Source of the DNA: Halodurantibacterium daqingensis
Lineage (GTDB): Bacteria; Pseudomonadota; Alphaproteobacteria; Rhodobacterales; Rhodobacteraceae
Reading direction: 5' to 3'
Length of the DNA stretch: 64,000 bases
Assembly: GCF_042666235.1 (NCBI RefSeq)
Contig: NZ_JBHTFQ010000005.1
Location: forward strand, 1 to 64,000
Shown here in pieces: positions 1 to 9,276 of this stretch. The number at the start of each line of letters is the position of its first letter. The stretch's first letter is position 1. The position numbers and the translations under genes were made by a program. Under the pieces are notes generated by a model. It saw only the letters and a program-made list of their open reading frames with translations. It did not search any database and was not told the origin of the DNA.

Positions 1-20
1 TACGTGCAAAAAACAACCAC

Positions 21-97
<77 letters not shown>

Positions 98-444
98 AAA
101 TTATCAAATAAGATCAGATACCTAGAACCCGACCTCAACTGACGGGCCTTCGGCGTTCAGTACATGTCAACACTGTCGTAAGCGTCCGGCCTGACCGCTC
201 TGCCGGTGGCGGGGCCGGGGAGATAGTGTCCGCGATGGTATAGTGGACATTATCGAGGTTTCGGGTGGCGACGGGCGGAAGCGGCGGATTTGGACTGACA
301 ACGAGAAGCGGATGATCCGCGCGCAGACGCGGGTTTCGGGCGTGTCGGTCAGCCAGGTGGCGCAGCGTGACCTGCGGTCAGGTGCCGTGAGGCAGTAGCC
401 CCATCTCCTCCTCATGCGCGGGGTGCCCGGACGCTGCATGGCAG
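98..444. other. gap between tRNA and cysG, mostly without genes
   Basis: This stretch holds only the IS66-type remnant at 243-398. No promoter or intact gene could be assigned. The short frames here are not supported by any recognisable family. Confidence 0.5.
243..398 (+). pseudogene. IS66-type OrfA N-terminal remnant
   Basis: The frame from GTG gives about 40 residues resembling the start of IS66/IS3-type OrfA proteins: VDIIEVSGG, then RKRRIWTDNEKRMIRAQT and VSVSQVAQR, a helix-turn-helix-like segment. It stops after 51 codons and the rest of the protein is missing, so this is a relic. The assignment rests on motif resemblance only. Confidence 0.5.
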
Positions 445-1824
445 TCAGGCGGCGATTTCGGAGCGGGTTCGGGCGCCTGCGGGCTTGGACCAGCGGATGA
501 GGATGATGGCGGGGTTCTCGATCGACTGTTCGGCAAGCGCCTCGGGCACCTGCCCCAGCGTGCAGCGGATGATCTGTTCGCGCGGGGTAGAGGCATTGCT
601 GATGATCTCGGCCTCAAGCCCCATCGGGATGCTGGCAGCGCGCAGGGTCCGAATCATCGACGGCGCCTTCCGGACGCCCATATAGACCGCCAGTGTTGTG
701 CCGGGTTGCAGCATCGTCGCCCAATCCGGGTCGGGATCGCCCGGTTTGCAGGCGGCGGTGGCCAGCATCAGCCGGTCGGTCGCGCCGCGTTCGGTCAGGC
801 CGCGGCCCAGGCTGGCGGCAGCGGCGCTTGCAGCGGTGACGCCGGGGACGATCTCTACCGGAATGCCGGCTGCCCGTGCCGTCTCCAGCTCTTCGCCCAC
901 ACGCCCGAAGATGCCCGGATCGCCGGATTTCAGGCGCACGACCTGACGTCCCTGTCTGGCCGCGGCGACGATCACCGCGTTGATGCGATCCTGCGGCCAG
1001 GACGATGCGCCGATCTCCTTGCCGACGAAGACCCGCTCGGCGTCACGCCGGGCAAGTTCCAGAACGCCCGGATCGACCAGTCGGTCATAGAAGATCACAT
1101 CGGCCTCCTGCAGCAGGCGCAGCGCCCGCAGGGTCAGAAGATCTGCCGCGCCGGGACCGGCGCCCACCAGGGCAATCCTGCCCTGAACCGAACAGGCTTC
1201 GCCGGTGGCAAGCCTGTCCTTCACCAGCCGCGCCGCCTCGCGCCCGGCGCCGCGCGCAAGGGCCTGACGCGGTGGTCCGTTGAAGACCCACTCCCAGAAG
1301 AAGCGCCGCTCGCGCTGCGGAAGACGCTGGTTCACCTCGGCGCGCAACCGGCCCGCGAGGGCGGCGAGTTCGCCAAGCGCCGGTTCAAGAAGCACCTCCA
1401 TCCGGCTGCGGATCTGGCGGGCGAGGACCGGGGCCGTGCCTTCGGTCGAGATCGCCACGACCACCGGGTCGCGATCAAGGATCGAAGGGGTGGTCGCATC
1501 GCAGAGCGCGGGCCGGTCAACGACATTGACGATCGCGCCGGCCTCCTTGGCGAAGGCATGGGCGACATGGTCAAGTGCCACGCAGCCGGTGGCCACAAAG
1601 ACCAGCGCCGCGCCCCGAAAGACACCGACCGAGAGGGTAGGGACCTGCTCGGCCCGCCCCATGGCCACGAGCGCGCCCAACTCGGCGTCCAGTTCGGGGG
1701 CGACCAGAACCAGCCGCGCTTCGGTCTTCAGGATCAACCGGGCCTTCTGGGCGGCCTGCTCACCGCCGCCGACGATGACGACGTGTCGTCCGGCCATCTG
1801 CAGGAACATGGGAAAGGTCTTCAT
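445..1824 (-). CDS. cysG: siroheme synthase CysG
   Basis: A 459-residue multifunctional enzyme that methylates uroporphyrinogen III and oxidises and metallates precorrin-2 to siroheme, the cofactor of nitrite reductase. The N-terminal precorrin-2 dehydrogenase/ferrochelatase half has the NAD-binding loop VIVGGGEQAAQKA (residues 16-28) and STEGTAPVLARQIRSRME (126-143). The methyltransferase half starts with VGAGPGAADLLTLRAL (220-235) and has RLKSGDPGIFGRVGEE near 297. Length matches the E. coli enzyme. It is the last gene of the nitrate operon, 15 bases after the TrpD-like gene, and presumably serves NirB. Confidence 0.97.
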   Translation of the reverse strand: MKTFPMFLQMAGRHVVIVGGGEQAAQKARLILKTEARLVLVAPELDAELGALVAMGRAEQVPTLSVGVFRGAALVFVATGCVALDHVAHAFAKEAGAIVNVVDRPALCDATTPSILDRDPVVVAISTEGTAPVLARQIRSRMEVLLEPALGELAALAGRLRAEVNQRLPQRERRFFWEWVFNGPPRQALARGAGREAARLVKDRLATGEACSVQGRIALVGAGPGAADLLTLRALRLLQEADVIFYDRLVDPGVLELARRDAERVFVGKEIGASSWPQDRINAVIVAAARQGRQVVRLKSGDPGIFGRVGEELETARAAGIPVEIVPGVTAASAAAASLGRGLTERGATDRLMLATAACKPGDPDPDWATMLQPGTTLAVYMGVRKAPSMIRTLRAASIPMGLEAEIISNASTPREQIIRCTLGQVPEALAEQSIENPAIILIRWSKPAGARTRSEIAA

Positions 1825-1839
1825 CGTTCTGGCTCCTTT

Positions 1840-2796
1840 TCAGGCGGGGACGGGATGCAGGCGGTTGGCCCAAAGGGTCTCGGCGTCCTGCGCATGGCCA
1901 AGCGCGCACAGCGCGGCCGCTGCGGTGCCGGTGACAATGGCGCGGGCGAAGGGATCGCGCAGGCGGCCTGACCAGAGGTCAGCCAGCGCCTCGGGCGGGT
2001 AGGGGAGGCTGTTCAGGCGCTGCGCTTCAGGGATGATCGCCGGCAGCGTGGTTTCAAGCGGCACGCCTTGCGCCAGGCGAAACAGGGTGACGGGCTTCGA
2101 CGGGTTGCGCTCGAACTCGCCACCGCCGCCCTTGAGGATCCCCAGCTGTGGCTGGCCCAGAAGCACGCCCGCCGCCTGTTGCAGTGCCAGATAGGGCGGA
2201 TGAAAGACACCCTGCACCGCGGCCGGCGCCCGTGCCGGGTTGAGCATCCGGCAGACGGTATTGATGCAGGATCGCAGCCCCAGCACATCGCGCAGGCGCA
2301 GAAGCCGCAGCGCGCCGGGAGCGTAGGCTTCAACCGGCAGATAGGCGATGCCCTTCCGATCAAGAAGACGTGCGGCATCGTCAGGGGTTTCGGCCCGCGC
2401 AATGCCGGCATGGTCAAGCGCGGCTCTGGCATCGGCACCGTCCGACTGGTGCGCGTTCCAGCCATGCAGCAGCACCCGCACCCCGCCCTGTGCCACCAGC
2501 CGCGCCGCAAGCAGGAACCAGGGCAGGCCACGGCTGCGGCCGGCCGCATAGCTTGGCCAGTCAAGATCCACCGCCGGCAGCACGGGCAGGGTGGCGCGCA
2601 AGCCGCGCGTGAAGCCTGCGATTTCGGCGGCGTCTTCGCCACGGTAGCGCATCAGCATCAGAAGCGCGCCGATGGCATGGGGATCGGCATCGCCCGCCAG
2701 GATCAGGCGCATCGCCTGTTCGGCCTCGGCCGCCGTCAGGTTGCGCGCCCGCCCGGGGCCGCGCCCGAGGATCCGGATGAAGGGCGCGAGGCTCAT
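1840..2796 (-). CDS. TrpD-like (nucleoside phosphorylase/phosphoribosyltransferase fold) protein
   Basis: 318 residues. The N-terminal helical part (GRARNLTAAEAEQAMRLILA, then DADPHAIGALLMLMRYRGE) and the later VLLHGWN and CRMLNPARAP segments follow the plan of the anthranilate phosphoribosyltransferase family. The classical catalytic motifs (GTGGD; the NPA/KHGNR region) are not conserved, so it is unlikely to make tryptophan. The start at 2796 overlaps the nasA stop in an ATGA, implying translational coupling. YbiB/TrpD2-type relatives bind nucleic acid; whether this one does is unknown. Its place between nasA and cysG ties it to nitrate assimilation. Confidence 0.75.
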   Translation of the reverse strand: MSLAPFIRILGRGPGRARNLTAAEAEQAMRLILAGDADPHAIGALLMLMRYRGEDAAEIAGFTRGLRATLPVLPAVDLDWPSYAAGRSRGLPWFLLAARLVAQGGVRVLLHGWNAHQSDGADARAALDHAGIARAETPDDAARLLDRKGIAYLPVEAYAPGALRLLRLRDVLGLRSCINTVCRMLNPARAPAAVQGVFHPPYLALQQAAGVLLGQPQLGILKGGGGEFERNPSKPVTLFRLAQGVPLETTLPAIIPEAQRLNSLPYPPEALADLWSGRLRDPFARAIVTGTAAAALCALGHAQDAETLWANRLHPVPA

Positions 2797-5390
2797 TCGG
2801 CGGCCTCCAGCCGGCGCGCCAGAAGGGCGGCGAGTTCGGGGCGGCAGGATCCGCAACTGCTGCCGGCCTGCAGCGCGGCGCCGATCTGATCGACGGTCGC
2901 AAGCCCTTGGGTGGCAATGGCCGCTGTGATCGTGTTCAACCCCACGTTCAGGCAGGCGCAGACGATCGGGCCGGCATCCGTCATGCCCTGCGCGGGTCGC
3001 CCTGCCAGCAGCCCCGCCCCCTCGACACCGATCCGGTCGGCGACATGCCCGCGCGCGAGTGTCACCGGATCAGCGGCCGTGAACAGCGCGGCGATTGTGC
3101 GCCGCCCCTCCATGAAGGCCAGCCGGAAGGTGCCGCGGATGCGGTCCTCGACGCTGAGGCAGGTTGCCTCGGGCAGGGAGAAAAGCGCACGTGCATAGCT
3201 TTCCCAGTCGTGCGGGGTCTGCATCCCGGCCAGTTCACAGCGCCAGCCGGCCTCGGTCCGTGCGCGGGCCCAGTAGGCGGCATCGGGCGTCATCGGGCGG
3301 CAGGACACGGCAAATCCATACCAGGCCGGCGCAAGCGGCGCGATGGCCACGACCGAGGCCTTGCTTTCCGGCTGGCCCGAGACCGGGTCCACGACGGGGG
3401 CGACCAGCGCATCGACACGGCCGGTGGGCGCGGTTTCGCCCGTCCAGTGAATGGGCGCAAAGACCTGGCCCCGCGCCACGCGGTCGGTGATCGCCACGCG
3501 CAGGATGGCCTCGCCCAGCGGGCTGGTGACGCGGGCAAGGGTGGCGGGCGCAAGGCCCAGATCGGCGGCATCCTCCGGGTGAAGCTCGAGGAAGGGTTCG
3601 GCGAGATGCTGGTTCAGGCGCGGCGCAAGCGCGGTCCGGGTCATCGTATGCCACTGGTCCCGAACACGGCCGGTATTGAGGCGGAACGGATAGCGCGGGG
3701 AGGTTGCTGCAACGGGAAGGCGCGGTGTGACGGGCAGCAGCCGGGCGCGTTGGTCGGCGGTGAAGAAGCCGCCTTGGCCAAAGAACCGTCCGCCCTGCTT
3801 GCGGGCGCTGACCGGCCAGCGTGTGGGCGGCAGCGTGTCGTAATCCGCGCCGGCAAGCCCCGAGATGTCGAAATCGCGGCCCAGATCCCCGGCAAGCCCC
3901 GAAAGCCGGGCGTATTCCTTGAAGACCTGTGCCGCGTCCTGCCATCCGAAGGCCGTGCCCCAGCCCATGCGCGCTGCGACCTCGGCCAGCATACGCCAAT
4001 CGTCCCGCGCCTGGCCGGGCGCGGGCAGGAAGGCGCGCTGACGGCTGATGGTGCGGTCGGAATTGGTGACGGTGCCGGACTTTTCACCCCAGGCCGTTGC
4101 AGGCAGGACGACATCGGCCAGCCGGGTCGTGTCGGTCCGCGTCACGTCGCTGACCACGACAAAGTCGCAGCCCTTGATCGCGGCGGCAACCGCATCGGCG
4201 GCAGGCATCGACACAGCCGGGTTGGTGTGGATGATCCAGAGCGCCCGGATCTGCCCGCGGGCGACGGCGTCGAACATCTGGACGGCCTTCAGCCCTGGCG
4301 CGGCCGGCATCGCGGGGCTGTTCCAGAAGGCCTGCACGGCGCTGCGGTGGGCGGGGTTCGCGATGTCCAGATGGCAGGCGAGCGTCGTCGCGAGCCCACC
4401 CACTTCGCGCCCGCCCATGGCATTGGGTTGCCCCGTCACCGAAAACGGCCCCATGCCGGGGCGGCCGATGCGACCGGATGCCAGATGACAGTTCAGGATC
4501 GCCCCCACCTTGTCGGTGCCGCTGGAGGACTGGTTGATCCCCTGGGAATAGATGGTCACCACGCGCTCGGTTGCGATGAACCAGTCAAGGAAGGTCGAGA
4601 TCATTGCGGGGGCAAGCCCCGTCAGGGAGGGATCGCTGGCCCGCGCCGCGGCCAGGGCTTCGCGATAGCCGCTGACATGGCGGGCCACATACTCCTGATC
4701 CGTTGCACCCCGATCCGCCAGTGCCACCAGAAGCGCGTTGAACAGCGCGGCGTCCGATCCCGGTTGAAGTGCCAGATGCAGATCGGCGATGTCACAACTT
4801 GCAGTGCGGCGGGGGTCGATGACGACAACACGCGTGCCGCGCCGTGCCCGCGCCGCAACCAGCCGCTGATAAAGCACCGGATGGCACCAGGCGAGGTTCG
4901 ACCCGACCAGCACCACAAGGTCTGCCTCGTCCAGATCCTCGTAGGTGCCGGGCACGGTATCGGCGCCGAAGGCCCGGATGTGCCCCGCGACCGAGGATGC
5001 CATGCAGAGCCGCGAATTCGTGTCCACATTGGCGCTGCCCATGAAGCCCTTGATCAGCTTGTTGGCGACGTAATAATCCTCGGTCAGCATCTGGCCCGAG
5101 AGGTAGAAGGCGACACTGTCGGGCCCGTGCTGTGCCAGCGCATCGCGGAACCGATCAGCGACCAGACCAAGCGCGCTGTCCCAATCCGCCGCGTGCCCGC
5201 CGACCTGCGGCGCCAGAAGGCGTGCCTCAAGCCCCAGCGTCTGGCCGAGAGCCGCCCCCTTTGAACACAGTCGCCCCTTGTTTGCCGGATGGTCAGGATC
5301 ACCAACAATCGTGGCCCCGCCCGATCCGTCAGGGGTGGCGATCACCCCGCAGCCGACGCCGCAATAGGGGCAGGTGGTGCGAAAGCTCAT
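2793..5390 (-). CDS. nasA: assimilatory nitrate reductase, catalytic subunit
   Basis: 865-residue cytoplasmic molybdoenzyme that reduces nitrate to nitrite. The N-terminal 4Fe-4S site is C7-x2-C10-x3-C14 with C42 (GRLCSKG). The likely molybdenum ligand is C129 in NVDTNSRLCMAS. The body is a bis-MGD domain followed by a molydopterin dinucleotide-binding domain (RYPFRLNTGRVRDQWHTMTR). The C-terminal extension has a BFD-like [2Fe-2S] motif with C811, C813, C846 and C849, as in NasA proteins that take electrons from a flavoprotein or ferredoxin. Its start overlaps the nirD stop by four bases and its stop overlaps the next start. Confidence 0.96.
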   Translation of the reverse strand: MSFRTTCPYCGVGCGVIATPDGSGGATIVGDPDHPANKGRLCSKGAALGQTLGLEARLLAPQVGGHAADWDSALGLVADRFRDALAQHGPDSVAFYLSGQMLTEDYYVANKLIKGFMGSANVDTNSRLCMASSVAGHIRAFGADTVPGTYEDLDEADLVVLVGSNLAWCHPVLYQRLVAARARRGTRVVVIDPRRTASCDIADLHLALQPGSDAALFNALLVALADRGATDQEYVARHVSGYREALAAARASDPSLTGLAPAMISTFLDWFIATERVVTIYSQGINQSSSGTDKVGAILNCHLASGRIGRPGMGPFSVTGQPNAMGGREVGGLATTLACHLDIANPAHRSAVQAFWNSPAMPAAPGLKAVQMFDAVARGQIRALWIIHTNPAVSMPAADAVAAAIKGCDFVVVSDVTRTDTTRLADVVLPATAWGEKSGTVTNSDRTISRQRAFLPAPGQARDDWRMLAEVAARMGWGTAFGWQDAAQVFKEYARLSGLAGDLGRDFDISGLAGADYDTLPPTRWPVSARKQGGRFFGQGGFFTADQRARLLPVTPRLPVAATSPRYPFRLNTGRVRDQWHTMTRTALAPRLNQHLAEPFLELHPEDAADLGLAPATLARVTSPLGEAILRVAITDRVARGQVFAPIHWTGETAPTGRVDALVAPVVDPVSGQPESKASVVAIAPLAPAWYGFAVSCRPMTPDAAYWARARTEAGWRCELAGMQTPHDWESYARALFSLPEATCLSVEDRIRGTFRLAFMEGRRTIAALFTAADPVTLARGHVADRIGVEGAGLLAGRPAQGMTDAGPIVCACLNVGLNTITAAIATQGLATVDQIGAALQAGSSCGSCRPELAALLARRLEAAE

Positions 5391-5731
5391 GCCGCGCGCC
5401 CCCGCAGCAGGCGGGCCGCGTCAAGCAGGATGCGGCCACCTTCGACCCTTGCGGGATAGGTCGTTACCGCCGCCCCCTCGGCGCCCCCGGTTGCAGCGGT
5501 TGCCCGCCCGTCCGTCAATCCGATAACCATGCCGTGCAGGGGGCAGGTTACCGCATGGCCATGGACAATTCCTTCCGACAGCGGCCCGCCCTTGTGCGGG
5601 CAACGGTCGTCAAGGGCAAAGACCTGATCGTCATGGCTGCGAAACACCGCCACGCAGCCGTGCACCGTCTTGACCAGCCGCGCCCCCCGGCGGGGAATGT
5701 CCTCCAGCGCCCCGATATCAAGCCAGCTCAT
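5387..5731 (-). CDS. nirD: nitrite reductase small subunit, Rieske type
   Basis: 114 residues. A Rieske-type [2Fe-2S] fold with C44-x-H46 (RCPHKGGPLSEG) and C63-x2-H66 (VTCPLHG). It is the small partner of the NADH-dependent assimilatory nitrite reductase. Unlike some enterobacterial NirD proteins, the cluster ligands are kept. Both ends overlap neighbours by four bases (ATGA), fixing the start and giving the coupled order nirB-nirD-nasA. Confidence 0.95.
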   Translation of the reverse strand: MSWLDIGALEDIPRRGARLVKTVHGCVAVFRSHDDQVFALDDRCPHKGGPLSEGIVHGHAVTCPLHGMVIGLTDGRATAATGGAEGAAVTTYPARVEGGRILLDAARLLRGRAA

Positions 5732-8169
5732 TCCGCGGCCTCCTGCGTCAGATCGGCGAGCGGGGCAAAGGCCGCCTGCGCCTGTGGCGTGGCGCGATCC
5801 GCCCAGGGGTCGCGCTGATAGATGGATTGCGACAGATCGAACCGGGCGATCAGCGCCGCGCGCTGGTCTGCATCATCCACCACCTGCGCGCGGACCCAGT
5901 CGATGCCTACCTTGGCCAGCCACCGGTATGGCCGGTCCAGATATCTGGCGTTTTCGCGGTAAAGCTGGATGAACGCCACGGTCAGATCGATGGCCTCCTC
6001 CTCGGAGGGGACCTTGGCAAGGCGCTCGATCTCTTTCAGGTCCATGCCGGCTGCACCGCCGACGCCGATCTCATACCCCGAGTCGACACAGACGATGCCC
6101 ACATCCTTGCAGGTTGCCTCGGCGCAGTTCCGCGGACAGCCCGAGACCGCCAGTTTCACCTTGTGCGGTGTCCATGATCCCCAGAGACGTTGTTCCAGCC
6201 TGATCCCCAGGCCGGTGCTGTCCTGGGTTCCGAAGCGGCAGAAATCGGTGCCGACACAGGTTTTGACGGTGCGCAGCCCCTTGGAATAGGCATGGCCCGA
6301 CACCAGCCCCGCCGCGTTCAGATCGGCCCAGACATGGGGCAGGTCTTCCTTGCGCACGCCCAGCAGATCGATCCGTTGTCCGCCCGTCACCTTGACGGCC
6401 GGGATGGCGTATTTCTCCGCTGCGTCGGCAATGGCGCGCAGTTCGCGGGGGTTGGTCATGCCGCCCCACATGCGCGGGACCACCGAATAGGTGCCGTCCT
6501 TCTGGATATTGGCGTGATTGCGTTCATTGACGAGACGGCTTTGCGCATCGTCCTCATAATCCAGCGGCCAGTCGGCCAGCAGGTAGAAGTTCAGCGCCGG
6601 CCGGCAGACCGGGCATCCGCAAGAGGTTTTCCAGCCAAGCTCCTGCATCACTGCCGGCATGGATTTCAGCGCCTGCGCCTTTATCATGCGGCGCACATCC
6701 TCATGCGTAAGGTCTGTGCAGCCGCAGATCGGTTGCACCGCCGGCTTGCGAAAGGCATCGCCAAGGCTGTGGGCCAGCACCTGCTCGACCAGCCCGGTGC
6801 AGGTGCCGCAAGAGGCACTTGCGCTGGTGACTGCGCGGATATCGGCAAGCGTTGTCGCGCCGTCCTCGATCGCCGCGGTGATCCTGCCCTTGCAGACGCC
6901 GTTGCAGCCGCAAATCTCCGCCTCAGGCGGCAAGGCTGCAACGGCTGCCAGAGGGTCCGCGCCGGTCCCCCCCTGATAGGCGGGACCGAAGATGAGCGTA
7001 TCGCGCATCGCCGAGATGTCGGTTCCGTCCTTTATCAGCCCGAAGAACCACGACCCGTCGCCGGTATCGCCATACATCACCGCGCCGATCAGCCGGTCGT
7101 TTTCGATGACCAGCCGTTTGTAGACCCCCCGCCCCGGATCGCGGAAAACGATATCCTCGCGCCCCGGTCCCTCGGCGAAATCGCCGGCGCTGAAAAGGTC
7201 CACGCCGGTGACCTTCAGCTTGGTTGCGGTCTGCACCGGCCGGAAGGCCGCATCCTGCCTCAGCAGCGTCGCCGCAGCGACCTTTGCCTGATCGTAAAGG
7301 GGTGCGACCAGTCCGAAAAGCTGTCCGTCATGTTCGACACATTCCCCCACCGCCAGAATGTCCGGATCCGAGGTTTCCATGCGATCGTTCACCACGATTC
7401 CGCGCGCGACCTCCAGCGCGGCTTCGGTGGCGATGCGGGTTTCCGGGCGGATGCCCACGGCCATGCAGACCAGATCGGCCTCGTATCCGGTGTTGTCCTC
7501 CAGCAACACGCCCTCGACCCGGTCCTGTCCCAGAATGGCTGCCGTCGAACCCTTGCAGTGAACCCTGATGCCACGCGTCTCCAGGTCCTTCTGCAGCAGG
7601 TATCCCGCCGCAGTGTCCAGCTGGCGCTCCATCAGGTGACCCATCAGGTGGATTACGGTCACCTCCATCCCACGCAGCTTCAGGCCAGCCGCCGCCTCGA
7701 GGCCCAGAAGGCCGCCGCCGATCACCACTGCCTTGCCGCCGGGCCGATCCGACGCCGCGATCATCGCATTCGTGTCGTCCAGGTCGCGATAGGTGACGAC
7801 GCCGGGAAGGTCGCGGCCCTGCACCGGAATGATGAAGGGCGCCGATCCGGTAGCGATCAGCAGCTTGTCATAGGGGGCGCCGCCGGCATTGGAAAAGACA
7901 ACCTTGTTGACGCGATCGATCCGCACCACCGCCTCGCCAAAGCGGCAGGTGATGTCGTGGCGGGCATACCAGGCATCGTCATGCGTGACGATGTCGTCAT
8001 AGCGTTTCTCGCCCGACAGGACGGGTGACAGCATGATGCGGTTATAGTTCCCGCGCGGCTCGGCATTGAAAAGGGTGATGTCCCAGCCCTCTGGCTCGGC
8101 GGCCAGCAGATGTTCCAGCACGCGGCCCGAGGCCATGCCGGCCCCGATGATGACAAGTCTGCGCTTCAT
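5728..8169 (-). CDS. nirB: nitrite reductase [NAD(P)H] large subunit
   Basis: 813-residue flavo-siroheme enzyme that reduces nitrite to ammonium in the cytoplasm. The N-terminal FAD domain begins RLVIIGAGMASGRVLEHLL; the second nucleotide-binding motif is VVIGGGLLGLEAAAGLKLRG (148-167). Two BFD-like [2Fe-2S] segments follow, with cysteines around 420-457 and 482-522. Siroheme/4Fe-4S ligands are C638, C644, C678 and C682 (CVGTDFCRFG, SGCPRNCAEA). The start at 8169 was chosen because GGGAGG lies eight bases upstream and the flavin motif begins immediately; longer in-frame readings have no family support. Confidence 0.96.
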   Translation of the reverse strand: MKRRLVIIGAGMASGRVLEHLLAAEPEGWDITLFNAEPRGNYNRIMLSPVLSGEKRYDDIVTHDDAWYARHDITCRFGEAVVRIDRVNKVVFSNAGGAPYDKLLIATGSAPFIIPVQGRDLPGVVTYRDLDDTNAMIAASDRPGGKAVVIGGGLLGLEAAAGLKLRGMEVTVIHLMGHLMERQLDTAAGYLLQKDLETRGIRVHCKGSTAAILGQDRVEGVLLEDNTGYEADLVCMAVGIRPETRIATEAALEVARGIVVNDRMETSDPDILAVGECVEHDGQLFGLVAPLYDQAKVAAATLLRQDAAFRPVQTATKLKVTGVDLFSAGDFAEGPGREDIVFRDPGRGVYKRLVIENDRLIGAVMYGDTGDGSWFFGLIKDGTDISAMRDTLIFGPAYQGGTGADPLAAVAALPPEAEICGCNGVCKGRITAAIEDGATTLADIRAVTSASASCGTCTGLVEQVLAHSLGDAFRKPAVQPICGCTDLTHEDVRRMIKAQALKSMPAVMQELGWKTSCGCPVCRPALNFYLLADWPLDYEDDAQSRLVNERNHANIQKDGTYSVVPRMWGGMTNPRELRAIADAAEKYAIPAVKVTGGQRIDLLGVRKEDLPHVWADLNAAGLVSGHAYSKGLRTVKTCVGTDFCRFGTQDSTGLGIRLEQRLWGSWTPHKVKLAVSGCPRNCAEATCKDVGIVCVDSGYEIGVGGAAGMDLKEIERLAKVPSEEEAIDLTVAFIQLYRENARYLDRPYRWLAKVGIDWVRAQVVDDADQRAALIARFDLSQSIYQRDPWADRATPQAQAAFAPLADLTQEAAE

Positions 8170-8474
8170 CAGAAAAACCTCCCAAGGCGAGCACATGTGC
8201 CGGACAGGGCCGACGACAGCCGGATGTCCGGGACGTCCGGGCGCGTGGCGCTGCTGCCCACGGCGCGAGATCCGGGGCGGGCACTGTGGGTTCCGACGCG
8301 CGCGCCGTTGTTCGGCAAGCACGGCCGCGGCCCGGCAGGCATCGCGGTCGTGCCGCCTCGGCTTGCCCCGACCTGATCGGATTTCGCGGTGGGCGCCGCC
8401 AGTCGCAAGGGTGCGGCGCAGCCGAAGCCAGGGCGCAGCGACAAGGCCGCGCTGAGTGCAGGGGTGTTTTTCAT
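8169..8474 (-). CDS. doubtful small ORF between the nitrate ATPase gene and nirB
   Basis: 101 codons, starting five bases after the ABC ATPase stop with GGAG upstream, and ending in TGATG, where its TGA overlaps the nirB start. That spacing looks like translational coupling. The product (MKNTPALSAALSLRPGFG start, then arginine, alanine and proline rich) resembles no family I know and could be chance coding in GC-rich DNA. It could be a small protein, a leader that couples translation into nirB, or nothing. Confidence 0.3.
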   Translation of the reverse strand: MKNTPALSAALSLRPGFGCAAPLRLAAPTAKSDQVGASRGGTTAMPAGPRPCLPNNGARVGTHSARPGSRAVGSSATRPDVPDIRLSSALSGTCARLGRFF

Positions 8475-8479
8475 CGTGT

Positions 8480-9274
8480 CTACTCCGCCGCTTCCACGAA
8501 GCGGTGTCGTTCGTAAAGGAACCGCAGCACGGCGCGCCGCGCCTTCAGATAGGCAGGGTCAGCCGCCGCCGCGATGCGTTCCCGCGGCCGTGGCAGGTTC
8601 ACCTCAAGCACTTCGCCGATCGTCGCGGCGGGGCCATTGGTCATCATCACGATGCGGTCGGCCAGCAGCACGGCCTCATCGACGTCATGGGTGATCATGA
8701 TCATCGTGTTGCCCAGGCGGGCGTGAATATCCATCACCGCATCCTGCAGATGCGCGCGCGTCAGCGCGTCAAGCGCGCCGAAGGGTTCATCGAGCAGCAA
8801 CACCTTCGGCTCCATTGCCAGCGCCCGCGCGATGCCGGCGCGCTGGCGCATCCCGCCCGAGATCTCGCCGGGGCGCTTGTCGGCTGCGTGGCGCATCTGC
8901 ACCAGATCAAGGTTGTGCAGAATCCATTCGTGCCGTTCCGCGCGGCTTTTCCGGCCCCGGAAAATCTTGTCCACGGCAAGCTTCACGTTGTCATGGACGC
9001 TCAGCCACGGAAGCAGGCTGTGGTTCTGGAACACCACCGCCCGGTCCGGCCCCGGCGCCCTGACCTCGTAGCCATCCAGCTTGATTGCACCGCTGGTCAC
9101 CTGGGTCAGGCCGGCGATCAGATTGAGCAGTGTGGATTTTCCGCAGCCGGAATGGCCGATGATGCTGACGAATTCACCCTGCGCGATATCAAGGCGGATG
9201 TCGCGCAGAACCTCGGTTCGCTTGGATCCGGTGACGAAGGTCTTGTCCACATGCGAGATGTTGAGATAGGCCAT
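8480..9274 (-). CDS. nrtD: nitrate ABC transporter, ATP-binding protein
   Basis: 264 residues. Walker A GHSGCGKST (40-48), signature EISGGMRQRAGIARALAM, Walker B VLLLDEPFGALDALTR and H-loop MIITHDVDEA. It belongs to the NrtD/SsuB/TauB group of nitrate, sulfonate and taurine importer ATPases; neighbours fix nitrate. Two ATGs lie six bases apart. The one at 9274 has GGAGG seven bases upstream, while 9280 forms an ATGA overlap with the nrtB stop but sits one base from the same GGAGG, so 9274 is preferred. The symbol nrtC is used in some genomes for this single-domain form. Confidence 0.92.
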   Translation of the reverse strand: MAYLNISHVDKTFVTGSKRTEVLRDIRLDIAQGEFVSIIGHSGCGKSTLLNLIAGLTQVTSGAIKLDGYEVRAPGPDRAVVFQNHSLLPWLSVHDNVKLAVDKIFRGRKSRAERHEWILHNLDLVQMRHAADKRPGEISGGMRQRAGIARALAMEPKVLLLDEPFGALDALTRAHLQDAVMDIHARLGNTMIMITHDVDEAVLLADRIVMMTNGPAATIGEVLEVNLPRPRERIAAAADPAYLKARRAVLRFLYERHRFVEAAE

Positions 9275-9276
9275 GA

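Noticed and set aside
2907..5264. Long plus-strand frame (785 codons) opposite nasA
   Set aside because: Antisense shadow of a clearly recognised enzyme gene in GC-rich DNA; product has no family features.
6190..8028. Long plus-strand frame (612 codons) opposite nirB
   Set aside because: Shadow of nirB; composition rich in His, Arg and Gln with no domain.
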